Below are positions 52,001 through 64,000 of a DNA stretch of 64,000 nt, one piece after another. Source of the DNA: Certhia americana (taxonomy: Eukaryota > Chordata > Aves > Passeriformes > Certhiidae). The notes under the pieces are model-generated. The model searched no databases and was not told the origin of the DNA. It saw nothing but the letters and a program-made list of their open reading frames with translations. Numbering within the stretch: the first letter of the stretch is position 1; every line of letters begins with the position of its first letter. The stretch is from assembly GCA_018697195.1 (NCBI GenBank), contig CM031878.1:62859168-62923167 (forward strand). The letters are read 5' to 3'. The position numbers and the translations under genes were made by a program.

Positions 52001-54747
52001 TGAATTGCACAGCCATCTGTCAGAGGGCAATAAAATCTCAAAGAATTTCCACTGCTATTCCTGAGCTCAAACAAAGCAGAATCTGATAGTTACAAACATC
52101 TTGCTACCTCAATGCAATAATCCACTAGCTAATGAAGACATAAAAGACAAATTTATAATGAGATAAAGACAGAACAAAAAACCTAGATGACCTAGGTCAT
52201 TACTAGGAAATTACTACCAAGACAGTTAAGGCCAATCTCCAAATTAGATCTTCTTTAGATTTAGGATATATAAGGCATTTTCTAAAAATGAAGCATCTGA
52301 GAAGCAGTTAAAAATATCAAGTTAATAGTAAGGATTCAGTAGAGTCAGATGCTACTGAGCCAAAGCATTGAAGCATCAGCTACCAAATTTCCAAATTATT
52401 AATTTTGCAAAAACTTGAGCTTAAAGCGAGACAAGCAAAGAAGAATCAAGAGTGGAAAATAATTTTTTTTCAGATGCGACAAGGCAATCAGAAGAAATAC
52501 AACACAGTCTGACTCTGATACTGCACAAGGTAGTTAAAACCATGCCTAAGAATCTGTAGACTAGAATAATTCAAAAGAAAAAAAGAAAAACAATGCAGCT
52601 TTTGCAGAGCAAAATCATATTTCTCAACTTGAAGAATTCTGTGAAGGCATCAAGGATCCTGTGGGAAAAGGTATTGGAAGTGGGAAGTTTCTGCTGATGT
52701 CTCTGATAAGAAGCTACTAGAGAACTGAAGACCTTGCAGGGAAAGACTTAAGAGACAAAGAGTGACAGAGGAGAGAGCTCAGAAGCCTCACCATAATCTG
52801 TGCCAGGCTGCTCTTCAGAACAGTTACCTGCCTATACGTCATTACAGAAGCATCTGTGCTTTATACAAAATTATTATGATTAATCAAAACTGATAAATAA
52901 TTACAAAACTCACAGAACCTCAGAACACTGAGCAGCAAGCACAAAAAACAGCAGATGAAGGCACATGTCAATAAATGCAACATAATACACTGGCAGGAGT
53001 TACTTGATAAAAGTACCAGAAAAAGTTGCAGTAAGTAGTCTCTGAACGCATACCTTCAAAAACATTTGTTCAGTGCTTTCAAGCAGTCAGGCTAGAAACC
53101 ATCCAAAATATTAGATTATTTTTTAATGAAGGGAAGGGAAAACTTAACATGTTGTTGTGCTGCTGACACATTGGTGGTATTCCTGCATGTTCAAGTTCTT
53201 CTAACTCATGAAAAACAAAAAGCACCAAAAAAGATACAGATAATATTGATCATAGCATGGAGCAGGTTACACACAGAGAAAAATCAACTTTTAGCTCAAA
53301 AAACAGGTAAGAATCACAGGTGTAGGATCAAAGTACACCAAAAGAAAAAGTTATTACAGCACAAAGTGTGATATGGTATGACAGATGCCTAAAGTGCTTT
53401 CCAAACACCAAATGAAAATTTTTAAAGTTGCTCTCATGTCCTTCTTTGCCCAGTAAATGATTAAATGAGATAATTCAATGTCTAAGGATATTTCTTAGAC
53501 CATGAAACAAAGAAGTACAATATAAAAATTTGTTAAGAAAACAGATCTGTAGAAGAGAAAGAGCTCCATCTCAAGATGTCTCTAAACTGTAAAAGGAGAA
53601 CAGAAACAGTTACTCTAAATTTGTGCCAACAGCCCTTTCTTATCTGACAGTAGCAAGTACTGAGCTACATGGATTTTACTTGGTCATATGCAAATATCCT
53701 CAAAAAGTGCACTCTCATTCTCCCATCCCTGCACCTGTGGTAGGAAGACCACATTTCTCCTTAGCAGTTCCTGTAGCTATGATGTTATTAAAAAAAAATG
53801 CAAATAAGAAGCAGTGGGCTCCATTAAAGAATAGGATTTATACTTATAAACAGTCAAAAAATAAAAAAAGCAAAACAGATAAAAGCCCAAAAACACAGCA
53901 TCCAGATTCTTTGCCTAGAATCACAAGACACAATTCTAATTTTTCAATCTTTCATTTTAAACCATTTTCTAAACCACTGCTATCCTCTAAACACCCTGCA
54001 ACTGGTCTCCATCTCACATAAGAAGTCAGAAGCTGAAACAGCAAGGTACTGTAGGACCAACCAACTCTGACAAGAACAGAGAGATTAGTACAAATTACTT
54101 CAAGTCCCTTGCCCAAGTGCTTACCCTCTTCCTAACAACTTGATAATATATCCTTATTAGTTCATTATGCAAAAATTCATGTTCTTTTTCCACAGAACTT
54201 CATCTTCCCCCACAACACATCCACTCAGCCAGTGAGCTTTCATACTCGCTGCCCCCTGCTTTGTTCCAGATGACATCTCCCATTTGCCAAGACTATTCTA
54301 AACAGTAATCTCATTCTCCACTACACCTTCAGCTCTTTGCTACTTCCCACGCCCTGGTAACTTTCTCAGCATGTTCTTTATCATCTCAGGCCTTCTGTGA
54401 AAGAATAGGCAAACGGTACAGCTCACATTTGGTAAGTGAACCATGCAGGAGGTGCTCTTTAGGTGCAGTTACTCAACAAGTTTTATTTCCACTCTGTAGA
54501 AGTTTGACCTCACAGTCACAGCGAAATAGTAAGACTTTATCTCACGAGGCAGAAAAACAAGGTGAAGGCAAATACAGGTTAGGAAGGAAAGAGTAGTCTA
54601 GGTGACACAAGTCACATCCTGCCACTAATGCTTCAAGAGCTTCTGTTGTCTTGTTAACTCTGAAAAAGTGACAAAATAAGCCACACACCCTTCTTTTGCT
54701 TTCAAAGGTAAATATGCCTAGTTTCTCATTACCTTTCATGTGTTTAC

Positions 54748-54780
54748 AAAAAAAAAAAAAAAAACAACAACAAACAAAAA
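54748..54780. repeat. Poly-A followed by caa repeats
   Basis: About 17 A followed by caacaacaaacaaaaa. It is a simple repeat in the 5' UTR intron; preceding sequence shows no recognisable gene copy. Confidence 0.7.
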
Positions 54781-55807
54781 ACTCTTCCTTCCTTTATTTT
54801 TCAAAAAATTATACATTCCCTAAATTCAGCTCCAGGACTCAAGGAAGGCAAAGAAAGGCATGGCTTCAATAGAGTTCTTGACTGACAAATTTTCACTGAA
54901 CTCTCAATTCTGCAGTGTTGCAAAATGTATCTCCACCAGGTCCTAGAAGAAATATGGATTGAGCAGGATAAGGGCTGCTAAAAGTGACCATCACAGGGCT
55001 CGTACTGTGCATCTCTGGCCCTGTTAACCAATCCTATCAGCTAAAGAGAAGAACTGTTCCAGAATTACAAAGAAATACATAATGTTAAAAATTTTAAAAA
55101 TTGGCTACAAATTGAAAACAGAATAAAAAATACATCAGTGACTCAAGCTAACTTAAAGTGTGTATTATATAGTGTATTAACCAAGCAAAAAAAGAGCAGC
55201 TAAAGAAAATTAAAGAGATTTCTTGTCTTAGATGACTAGTGAAGGTAGAAACAACTTCTAGAAAAAGTCAACACTGAAATTAAAAAGTAGCCCTGTAGCA
55301 ACTATCTTGACTGAAGAGTTAGTTTAAGCACCGTTAACTTATTTCTTTGCTGATTTCTTTTAGATACTTTGATTTCAATTAGATACCAAGTTCTTTAGTC
55401 TAAAGGTAGGATGCATTCTTCCTTACCTGAAAAAATACCCCAAACCTCTGAAAGTAGACTTTCACATCTTGGTATCCATCTGTCTCAAGACGAATACATG
55501 CCAACTAACACACACATAAAAACCATATGCAAACCCTCAGTCCCAAGGCTGCCTACATAAACATTTCTTCAGGGGAACAGGATTGAAGAATGATCCAACT
55601 AAGAGTCTCTCATAATCACAAAGCTACATGGAAGACTACTCCTGAAGACTTCAGGTCCCAAAATTCATCTGGCTGCTGCCATTGCACATTTCAACTTAGA
55701 AATCCAGAATACTGCTAGAAGCTTCTCCCAGCAGCACTTTCTTAGCTCTCAAGATTTAAGAACAGCCATAGAAAAAGATAAAATCCACAGGATGTGAAAT
55801 ACTTTTA

Positions 55808-55831
55808 AAAGTCTATTTTTAAATAGACTTT
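55808..55831. repeat. Perfect 11-bp inverted repeat
   Basis: aaagtctattt-tt-aaatagacttt: 11-bp arms with a 2-base loop, AT-rich, in the 5' UTR intron of FER. No terminator or RNA gene role can be inferred. Confidence 0.6.
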
Positions 55832-58800
55832 AAAGAGGAATTTAATTTCTTCCTATGGCCCAATATCAGCCAGAATGTCTCACTTCAGACAAAAAAATTA
55901 GATAACAAATCTGCCATTAGTCTGTAATATATTACAATAGTGGTCTCCTCAGGAGAAACATAATATAGTTCTAAGTATTTATTGCTCTTTGGAAAGAAAC
56001 TGAAAGAGCATTCAGGATGTTTCTTCTTTCCTCCTTCATTAAACTAATTACATCCTTCTGGTTCATTAAACTGTCTACTTAGTTAACTCACTTTTCATTC
56101 AGTCTTCTTGAGGTTACTTATTTCCTTGGCATCATTGTACCACACTTAAAGTAGTTTGATTAGACAATGTTTTGTACAGAAAATACAGGTCCATGACAGA
56201 GTTCTGTCTCTTCCCAACTGCTGATATTCCGGGCTGTTGCACTGCAGGAAATATAACATATCATGTGGTTCAGTGAAAGGTGTTGCCTCAAGCCTTTGTT
56301 TGCAGTTCCTGAACTGAATGAATGTTCCTTCCCATGCTCCATATCCTAAAAGATACCATGATAACTCTCTATCTTAAATGGGATACAGTTACTCTCACCA
56401 GAAATGCAGACGACTGAACTATGCATTTGTATACCTTCTTATGTGCTTTAAGTGCATAACAAATTTTAATACATACATTTGACACATATATACCAAAATA
56501 TATGATGAAACCTATCAATTCTTTTCCTAGTTTCAGTCAGTTTTGTTTGGGTATCATCAGCCATCCTAGTTATAAAGTACACTCCTACTGAAGGATATTA
56601 CACTCATTTGAAAATGTATGAGTTTTAATTAACGGATGCTATTACAAACAGGTAAAGGTGGTAGAGATTTAATCTTCCAGGTATCTGAAAAAGTGGTCCT
56701 GAAATACATGTGCATGTTTGGACTCTTCACATGAAAATTTATTTGCATAAATAAGATTCAGCCTATCTGATCTTTATTGCAATAGATAATTACTTTATAT
56801 TCAGTTTTTCCTCCTGCCCCTCAAAACTATTCTTTCCAGAAATTATACCAGGCAGCCAATATTCCATGAAAAGGACAATAACATAGCATAGCACAGCATC
56901 ATGCAGAAACAGGCTAGAGATGACAATAATGTTGTACTGTAAATAAGGCTTATTTTAGTTCCCTGAGAATTCTTGCCTTACTGTACTCTGAGACAGCTGA
57001 AGGGAATTTGACTGCATCTCTAACCCTGAAATCCCAAGTTCATCTGAGAAAATTTCTGAAGAGGGACAGAAGCCACGCTATTGTAATGGCCAAGTGTTGA
57101 CAACCATCTGCTTAATCAGAGCTTTGGAAACGGCAGCTCCCCCCCCAAAAAAGCAGACTGACCACACCCACACTGCTAATTGCTACATCCCGGCTTAGGC
57201 TCCTCGAGCCTGGATGGGGTGACTTCGGTGATGAAATACTGGAGGACAAGAAACCATCGTGTCACAGCCCATTGGACTGACTTTTTGCACAGGGTATGCA
57301 CTGCGTGCTTGCTGGAAACATGAAGCCTTGGGCATTCAGGGATAGGATACTTCCTGAGGACTGCTCTACAAAGGGAACCAATCTGCTACAATGAGTTTCC
57401 ATACTGTGGCTGTAGCAAAGCCTGGAGAAAACTCACTTCAGCTTTGGGCTGGCTTCCTTTCAGTGGCTCCAGAGTGGCACCACTAGCAGGTATGCAGCAT
57501 GGAAAACTAAGAACATGAAGGAACACAAGGCCTGACTCAAACTGAGATTTTGACCTCAGTAAGAATGGCATCTAATACCTTCAACATATTTAAAAAAAAA
57601 AAAAAATCATTTAGATAAATCAGAATATCTGGATGCCAATTAAATTTATTAAACTAGTAGCTTCGAATTTACTTAACACATTCACTGATGAGAGATTTTT
57701 GCACTCCAATTTCAACATTCACCTAATCCAAAAGGCAGAACCGGGTATTACATAGCTTTCCTCTATCTTTGTTACATGCCCTTTAGAACAGTTTGCTTTC
57801 TCAGATGCACACTTCAACTGCCATTTTTTTCTGTATTTGGCAAATTAGGCATTTCCTTTCATATGATGAACTTCAGCTTATCAACCACAACATGGAAATT
57901 TCAGAAAAATTGAGAGGAAACATAGTCTTCACTTACAACAAATATACCTAAACAAGGATGTGTTTTTCTGATTCCATGGTTTTTATTTTTTAATCATTAA
58001 AAAGTTGCTGAAAGGTTGTACGATTTTCCTTAATTCTCACATTCTCCTGATTGGTCTAAAAATACCATTTTTAAAACCCTTAAGCTGTTACATTTTTTAA
58101 CTTAACCACTTTACCTGACTGTAAGTACCCCTTATCTGTACTTCCTGAAACAAATGCTATGGGTTATTATTTTACATGCATGAACATTTCAAAGCAGAAG
58201 CCACAACTAGGAAGTTAGATGCTATCCGAAAGACCATACGAAACAGAGAAAGGAAGCTTTAGCGTAATTTTAAAAAGCTGTACTTGAGCAGACACATTAG
58301 CGATACACTACAGTAATCCCATTTTAACAACTGTACACATTGTAACAGCAGATTAAACAAGCTTTACATATTCAAAAATCAGGATTTATCCTAAAATGCT
58401 ACTCCTATTTGTTTATAGGTTTACCAAAGATGGATTTTGTGATTTACGAGTCTACCAGCTAACAATCTCCACCAGCTGAGCTATTACTAATAGGTTAGTT
58501 GTCCAAGTATTAAAGCACCAAATATTCAATAAAATAATTCCTGTCTTATTAAATAACCATTAAAGCTGTGTCCTTTCCAGCTCTCTATTAAGAGAGAAAA
58601 TAGCTTATAACTGCCACTCTCAATTCAAACTGCAAACATTACAAATTTGATGACAGACAATATAAACTACAATATGCTGTCAATGTACGGAATAAGATTT
58701 TCCAAATTTTCTAAAGTAAGAAGTTAGGCATAAACAGAACTGGCAAACTGGCAAGGCTGACAAACCAAGTACAAAATTAAGAGACTCACAAAATGAGGAT

Positions 58801-61800
58801 GCAAACCCAAATCCTCTTTGGAATATGTACTATGTGACTACCCTCATGCACTATGTGTAATTACCTTCATGGCACTTTTCTCCAGAAATGCCCAACTCAT
58901 TTATTAGAGAGGATGGACTGCTCTGAGTATGATTCAGCACTCTGTCAGAGGGGCTCATCTTCACAACTCTTATCAGGCTCATAGCTATAATTGTGTGTCT
59001 CCCATTACTAAACAGGCAACTTCAGAGAACAAATGGCTCATGATTAATGTATTTTAACACTGCTCTGGCACTCCAGGAAAGAGTGCTTATGTAATATGTA
59101 ACAATTCACAAACTTTTCACAGGTTGCCACTACTTACAAGATAACTGATTTTTCATTATGTCTTAATTATGGTAATTTAGTTTTACACTTAATTTCTTAA
59201 TGTCTTGATGTTGAAATAAATCTTACAGAATCACAGTATGAAATAAAAGTTGTGGGAGTCTTAAGATGAAGTAATGATAATTGCAAGACAGCTACCTGTC
59301 TTCAGACCAAAATCTGAATGCCATATAGAAAAATGCCAAATACATGAGAACCACTTTTTCATTAAGTATTTTCTTACTAGTTTGTACTAGGAGAGGGTTG
59401 CAAGTAGACTACAGTATATATTGCAGGCAATATTGTACAGCATACCTAAAGGTCAGATTAACAGTATACACATGTGTTCTGTTTTCTGCTCAACAGCTGA
59501 CAGTTTCATGTGTGGCTCTTAATAGAGAGCTATATCACAGAAATCTCTCACAGTATGCAATTAGTGCTGTTACTCCACATTGACCCTGTCCAAAACCTGA
59601 AGGAATTATTTGGTCCAAGCAGTAACTGTCCCGTCAGCACAAAATAAGAGCAGGCATATCAGAAATTCTAACAAAACACCCTTTTTGCTCAAGGTTCAAG
59701 CCCACAACATAAACAGGATTCTAAAGATCAGTAATTCTGCCAAACTTTTACATGGGGACAGAAATCAGCCACTGAACTGCAGTAAAGTTATGAGTAAAGA
59801 CAGCTGTCTCTACAACTTCTCTGACACACATCTGAGTACTGTAAGCAGGTTACTAAGAAACCCAGATATGAAGAAGAGAGTCTGAAACTGTAAGTGGTTA
59901 AAGCAACTGGCATTTTTTCCTCAAGTGTAGAAGGCAGCAATGCAAGGGAAGCTGGTCACTATAGAGCAAACAGGAATCTGAAATACAAAGCGGAATGATG
60001 TCACAAGGTACAGTTCACTCACTCAGATTAAAAAAAGCATTAAGCCCTAAAATATTGGGAATTTATTTTTATTGTCATCAGGGGGATACACAGGAATTTA
60101 AAAATTCCCTATTATTTCAGCCTCCTTACACTAAACTGAACTCTGCATTTAAATTTGCAGGAGAAAATTGAAAAGAATTACAGTACTAATCACAAATATG
60201 ATTTCATGCAACAACCTGACAGCAATCAAAGCCTTCCATCCAATGAAGCTGTCCTATAAGAAAAAAAAAATTATAATCCCAAACACACACAAAAAAAAAG
60301 CCATTTTAGAAGGACTTTTGCTGTTTTTTAAGAATCCTCACCAAAACTTCCTATGTACTGTATGACACCATACATATAGCTCTTAAAATGAACAGTAACT
60401 ATCTTCCCTCAAACCCTGGAAACAAAGCTGTGAAATTTTTTTACTGATTTACTACTGTGAAAAGTTTCCAAAATAAGCCTTTACAAAGAAGTGCTACATT
60501 TACCTGACTTAAATGTTAAACAGCAGGAGCTTTCTACAAATTTTCAGGCACCAATTTTAAATCCCTAATGAAATGGTGAATACTCAACAATTCCAAGACT
60601 ATCTCTACTATAGAACAAAGCTCCCCACTCAGTTTTTGAAATCCATTTTCACAGACAAATACATCAACAATATAATTAGACCAGGAATAAGTGGGCAGTT
60701 TACTTCCTCCTGGAATGCATTTAGGCTTTCTTCTCTTCTCTTACTGCTTTGCTTCTCCTCCCCACCAGCAAAGAAATCTCTTTTCCTTTTCCTAGATCTA
60801 CTTCCCACACACTGCAAAAAAAACTCCTCCCTGTGAAGTGATGACCTCATGCTCCTAGCCCATCTCCTTGTATGGAGCAATTCCGGGCTTGTTGCCAGCT
60901 CTCTCTGCTTTCAGTCTGACACGGCAAACATACCTTCCTTCACCCTGCTCCTGCTGCTTCCCAGTTCAGGGAACACCGAGGATAGGCGGCAAGCGGGGAG
61001 GGCAGCCTGGGCAGGGAGAGAGGTTTTTCCATGGACAAAGAACAGACCACCAGATGCCTGCCCCACTCTCAAATGCAATTTAACTTCGCACCACCAAAGC
61101 ACCTCTGCTCTCCACAGCAGGAAGAATGACACAGAACTCTGAGCATTTTAAGTAGGGAAATTTATCCCAAGTTACCTAACTACAGTGCACCCACCTTCTG
61201 TAGCCAAACCTTACTTCCCTTTTATGCTCTTAGTTAAATATGTCTAATCTAGTGAAGCAAATGTCACCTCTCCTCCCCTCTTAACAAAGGCCCATTTCAC
61301 CTTTGCATCACTGAAGTTCTTTGGTATCAAAACTGGCCCAACATCCTGTGCCCACACTGATAGGTTCTTTCATCCTTTTTTTTTTGCTAGTTAATCTTTA
61401 AGCTCTATCAAACAACTCCAGAGGAACTGAAAGTTTCTATTCTCTGTATTAGTCATCACCTTCTCCGGCCTGTCTTGCTTTCAAGTGTCAGAATTACTAC
61501 TACATGATCACTTTATTCACTGGCAATCCAAATACCAACTGAAAAAGGTTGAAGGACTCAGTTGTGACATGAAGTTATAGTTGTAGAAAATCAGGAAATG
61601 TGATGGATAACTGAGCTTTTGGTCAGCTAGTAAGTGACCCTGTACATACGAGACTTGATCTTCTCCCTCAAAGAAGTATCTCCAAAGCCCCTTTACTTGG
61701 GTTAACATTCCACACATGTATATTTTAAAACTGCAACTGTACCAACAATTTCTGTCAAGACATTACAAGGAATTTTCAAAATGAGGGAACACACGCAAGT

Positions 61801-62840
61801 CTCACCAACAAAAATCATTATTCTAACTCAACCTACAATGTGTCCGTAATTTGCAATTTGTTTTGACTGTGAGCAGATGATGTATCAGTGTCCCAACTCG
61901 TTAAGACTCTCAAAGACTAGCACTTACATAACATATAATGTAGAAAGCAATCTCCCTGTTAGGTATTATTTAGCAAGTAAAATTAACATATTTTAATATA
62001 TTTATTTTAATACCAAATAGATTTTTTTTTTCTTCTATAGAAAAATAGACGTTTCAAGCATCCTCCCTGTTTTTTTTTCATACACAACTTCTTGAAGGAA
62101 TCTGCAGTACAACAGGGCAGAGCACCAAAGCCACTTTGAGCACGTCTGTTTAAAAGCAGGGAAACCATTTCCCCTACATGAAAAGCAGTGATGCCCTCCT
62201 GCAAAGAGAAAATCAGCTAGCTTGTTTTAAAGGTCTTACAAAACCCTTGGTATTCACACAGGATGTGTCACTTCAGGAGTGTATGCTCACGTCAAGTCCA
62301 ACCAAACAGAAACAAACTCCAACATGAAAAGGGACGTTTAATGCCCTTCTGTGTAATCCATTCCCAAACCCCACATAACAAGATCTCAAACCCACAGAGC
62401 ACTAAAAGGCACACAGAAAGCGCCTGGGCAGGGACACTGAGCAGGCCGACCATTCAGATCCAACACCAAAGCAGTAGTTCAGGTCAGCCGCTGCGTTGCA
62501 CGGAACTGTCAGGCGGCACAAAGGAGCAAGAGAACTCAAGAACCTAAATCGCCTCCGCCTTGATGTGCTAGGAAGCAGGCACGGTCACACATCGCAGCTC
62601 CTCCCGTTACTCCCAGCACTTCCATCCCGGCCGGAGCTCGGAGGGAACAGACACGCCCGGCCCCGCCGGACCGGGACCAAACCCGCGCTCTGCCTCCCGC
62701 CCGGTGCCGGCCGGCAGACCCGGGCAGGGGGCGGACTCCGCGCCCGCCGCTCTGCCCCTGCCCCGCCGGGGCGGAGCCGCCGCCGGGAGAGCGGCGCCCC
62801 TGACACCTCCCCGCGGGACAGAACCGGGACGGGACCGGAT

Positions 62841-62864
62841 GCGGCGGCCGCCGCCGCTGCGGCG
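62841..62864. repeat. Imperfect CGG/CCG triplet run with inverted symmetry in the island
   Basis: The segment gcggcggccgccgccgctgc continues into ggcgg; it is a short triplet run able to form a GC hairpin. Such runs are common in CpG-island 5' regions. It is downstream of the candidate first-exon donor on the minus strand, so it would be intronic in that model. Confidence 0.6.
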
Positions 62865-63085
62865 GAGCGATCCGCGACCGGCGCCGGTGCCCGCCCCGCC
62901 CCTGCTCCGCCCGCAGGTAGAGCCGGCGCGGGGCCCGCCCGTGCCGCTCGGTGTTCCCGGCGCTCCCGGCGTTGGCGGAGGTCCGTGGCACCGTTGCCGT
63001 TGCGAGCCGTGCCGTGCCCGACCACGGCGGGGTGAGGGCGGGCGGGCGGCCCTGGCGCGGGCGGCGTCGCGCGGACCGTCCCTAC

Positions 63086-63180
63086 CTGACAAGCGAGCCC
63101 CCTCCGCCGCCGCGCGCGTCACAGCCCCGCCCGCGCCGCGTGACACACGCGCGCACCCCAATGCGCGCAGCCACCGCCCG
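63086..63180 (-). other. FER: Candidate noncoding first exon of FER (5' boundary unknown)
   Basis: Coding exon 1 starts at a splice acceptor within the 5' UTR, so at least one upstream noncoding exon must exist. In the island the best minus-strand donor is TCAG followed by GTAGGG, cutting after 63086. The transcription start is not visible; 63180 is only a placeholder inside the Sp1/CCAAT-rich part. Additional 5' UTR exons in the 18.6-kb intron cannot be excluded. Confidence 0.35.
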
Positions 63181-63294
63181 CTGCCCCGCCGGCCAATGGC
63201 GACGCGCCGCCTCCGCTGACGCTGTGCGCGGGGGAGGGGAGCGCCGCCCGGCCGCGCCAAAGCCTGCCGCGCGCTTCGTCCGCGGCAACGCTCC

Positions 63295-63385
63295 CTGGGA
63301 CATCCCTGGGGACATCCATGGGGACAGTCTGGGGACTCAGCACACCTTAGGGACACCTATCGGGACCACCTCTAGGGACAGCTGG
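63295..63385. repeat. Degenerate GGGACA-type short tandem repeat at the island edge
   Basis: The words ggggacatcc, ggggacagtc, ggggactcag, agggacacct, cgggaccacc and agggacagct recur about every 14-17 bases. This is a degenerate minisatellite just upstream of the FER promoter. Confidence 0.6.
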
Positions 63386-64000
63386 GTTCCTGCTTCCCGC
63401 GACCGGGCAGGGAGGGGGCCGTGATGTGAGGTTCCGCGTGGAGATGCTGCGAGAGTAACCCTGGGCGCCGCGGCTGCCCCGCATAAGCGGACAAGGAGTG
63501 CCCGTACTTTGGTGCGTCGGAGCCGACGCCAAGTGAAATAGGAAGGGGGAGGGACACGGCCAGAAGTGGGTGTGGAAGGAAAAAGAAAGGGGGGGGGGGG
63601 GGAAACAAGGGGACAAAAAATAAAAAAGGGGGGGCGGGAGAAAAGGAAAGAAAAGCAAAGAAGGAACAAAATAAAAGGAAAAAGAAGGAGGAATGGAAGA
63701 AAAAAGGCAAAAGGAAGAGGAACAAATGTCAGAAAAAAAAGTGGCAGAAAAAGAAGGAAAAAAGAGGAAAAGAAAACTGAAGGAAAAAATGCAGGGCAAA
63801 AAAAGAAGAGACAGAGAAGGGGGGAGGAGAAACAAAAAAAAAAGAAAATACAAGAAGAGGAGGAAAAAGAATCCAAGGATGAGGAAACAGCATATTGTGG
63901 CGCTACCTTGATAAAGGTTTCAGGAAAACCCAATGATATAAAGCTTTTATATTGCCTGTTTGTCATGATGTATCCTCAACAAGCAAATTTTTTAAAAATT
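63386..64000. other. Upstream flank of FER, no gene seen
   Basis: Apart from the polypurine tract this holds a short G/C-rich shoulder of the island (63386-63530) and about 115 bases of AT-rich sequence at the right edge. No start of a neighbouring gene is visible. Confidence 0.7.
63533..63885. repeat. Polypurine (GA-rich) tract with a 14-base G run
   Basis: The + strand is almost entirely A and G for about 350 bases, with only scattered pyrimidines, and includes 14 consecutive G near 63588-63602 followed by a run of seven G near 63629. The lysine/arginine-rich frame on + and the phenylalanine/leucine/proline-rich frames on - across it are translations of low-complexity sequence. The tract lies 250-600 bases upstream of the FER island. 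Confidence 0.9.

Larger units (their letters stand above)
44484..63085 (-). other. FER: Long FER intron within the 5' UTR
   Basis: 18.6 kb between the acceptor of coding exon 1 and the candidate first-exon donor. It holds the CR1 remnant at 47.3 kb, the solo LTR at 48.6-49.0 kb, a CpG-containing block at 57.13-57.31 kb, a poly-A/caa tract at 54.75 kb and the inverted repeat at 55.8 kb. Near 60.7-61.1 kb base composition becomes mixed ahead of the island. Open frames (for example 53623-54021 +, 132 codons) show no known domain. Further noncoding FER exons could hide here. Confidence 0.7.
62590..63290 (-). promoter_or_regulatory. FER: CpG-island promoter of FER
   Basis: The GC and CpG content rises abruptly here from an AT-rich background. 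The block holds several CCCCGCCC-type Sp1 boxes (for example 63125-63133), a CCAAT box at 63193-63197, CRE-like half sites (cgtcac 63117-63122; tgacgc near 63217) and no obvious TATA box, typical of a broad housekeeping-type promoter. It lies upstream of the FER start on the minus strand with no other gene between, so I assign it to FER. Long open frames across it in several frames on both strands come from high GC, not from protein genes. Confidence 0.8.

Noticed and set aside
53126..53371. 81-codon + strand frame with a basic C-terminus
   Set aside because: Chance frame in AT-rich intron; no domain and no supporting splice signals.
53623..54021. 132-codon + strand frame in the 5' UTR intron
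   Set aside because: No recognisable domain, composition like the surrounding AT-rich intron and no splice or promoter context; likely chance.
62496..63424. Open frames of 70-249 codons on both strands, rich in Arg, Ala, Gly and Pro
   Set aside because: High-GC CpG-island sequence lacks stops by composition. The frames overlap in several registers and have no recognisable domain; the region is better explained as the FER promoter and 5' UTR.
63337..63966. Frames of 117-209 codons made of Phe/Leu/Ser/Pro on minus and Lys/Arg on plus
   Set aside because: Translation of the polypurine tract; low complexity, no signal peptide or domain that stands apart from composition.

Overview
This window is nuclear DNA from a vertebrate, almost certainly a bird. 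It is AT-rich, CpG-poor intron sequence with one CpG island at the right end. The interspersed repeats are avian in type: 5'-truncated CR1 LINE fragments and solo LTRs of endogenous retroviruses. One LTR, at 26.9-28.1 kb, resembles a family I know from songbirds and related neoavian birds, so a passerine-like host is the best guess, not a certainty.

The only protein-coding gene I can support is the 5' half of FER, a non-receptor tyrosine kinase of the FES/FER family, on the minus strand. Eight coding exons were resolved to the base from reading frame, GT/AG splice sites and matching codon phase. From right to left they are 44225-44431, 40341-40514, 36865-36964, 25054-25237, 22558-22695, 21582-21701, 16286-16408 and 13101-13290. 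Joined, they give 412 uninterrupted residues covering the F-BAR domain (about 1-268), the FX/coiled-coil region (about 269-390) and the start of the linker before SH2. The SH2 and kinase exons are not in the window; they should lie beyond base 1 in the direction of transcription.

Layout: 1-13.1 kb is intron after coding exon 8, with an old CR1 and an AT-rich dyad array. From 13.1 to 25.2 kb lie coding exons 8 to 4, separated by introns of 0.9-5.2 kb; one holds a degenerate tandem duplication. From 25.2 to 36.9 kb is an 11.6-kb intron with a 1.2-kb solo LTR (carrying a 39-bp minisatellite) and a 0.67-kb CR1. From 36.9 to 44.5 kb are coding exons 3 to 1, the last with 52 bases of 5' UTR. From 44.5 to 63.1 kb is one long intron in the 5' UTR, holding a second solo LTR at 48.6-49.0 kb. 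From 62.6 to 63.3 kb is the CpG-island promoter, with a candidate noncoding first exon ending at a splice donor at 63085. Beyond it is a 350-base polypurine tract.

The many other open frames look like chance or repeat-derived frames; the longest overlapping set (27.0-27.9 kb) comes from a minisatellite whose 39-bp period is a multiple of three. I found no tRNA, rRNA, CRISPR, operon or undescribed multi-gene system. The most checkable oddities are the duplication at 20.77-21.10 kb (possible assembly artefact), the minimal upstream ORF before the FER start, the LTR minisatellite, the twin perfect hairpins at 14.87-14.94 kb and the polypurine tract next to the promoter.
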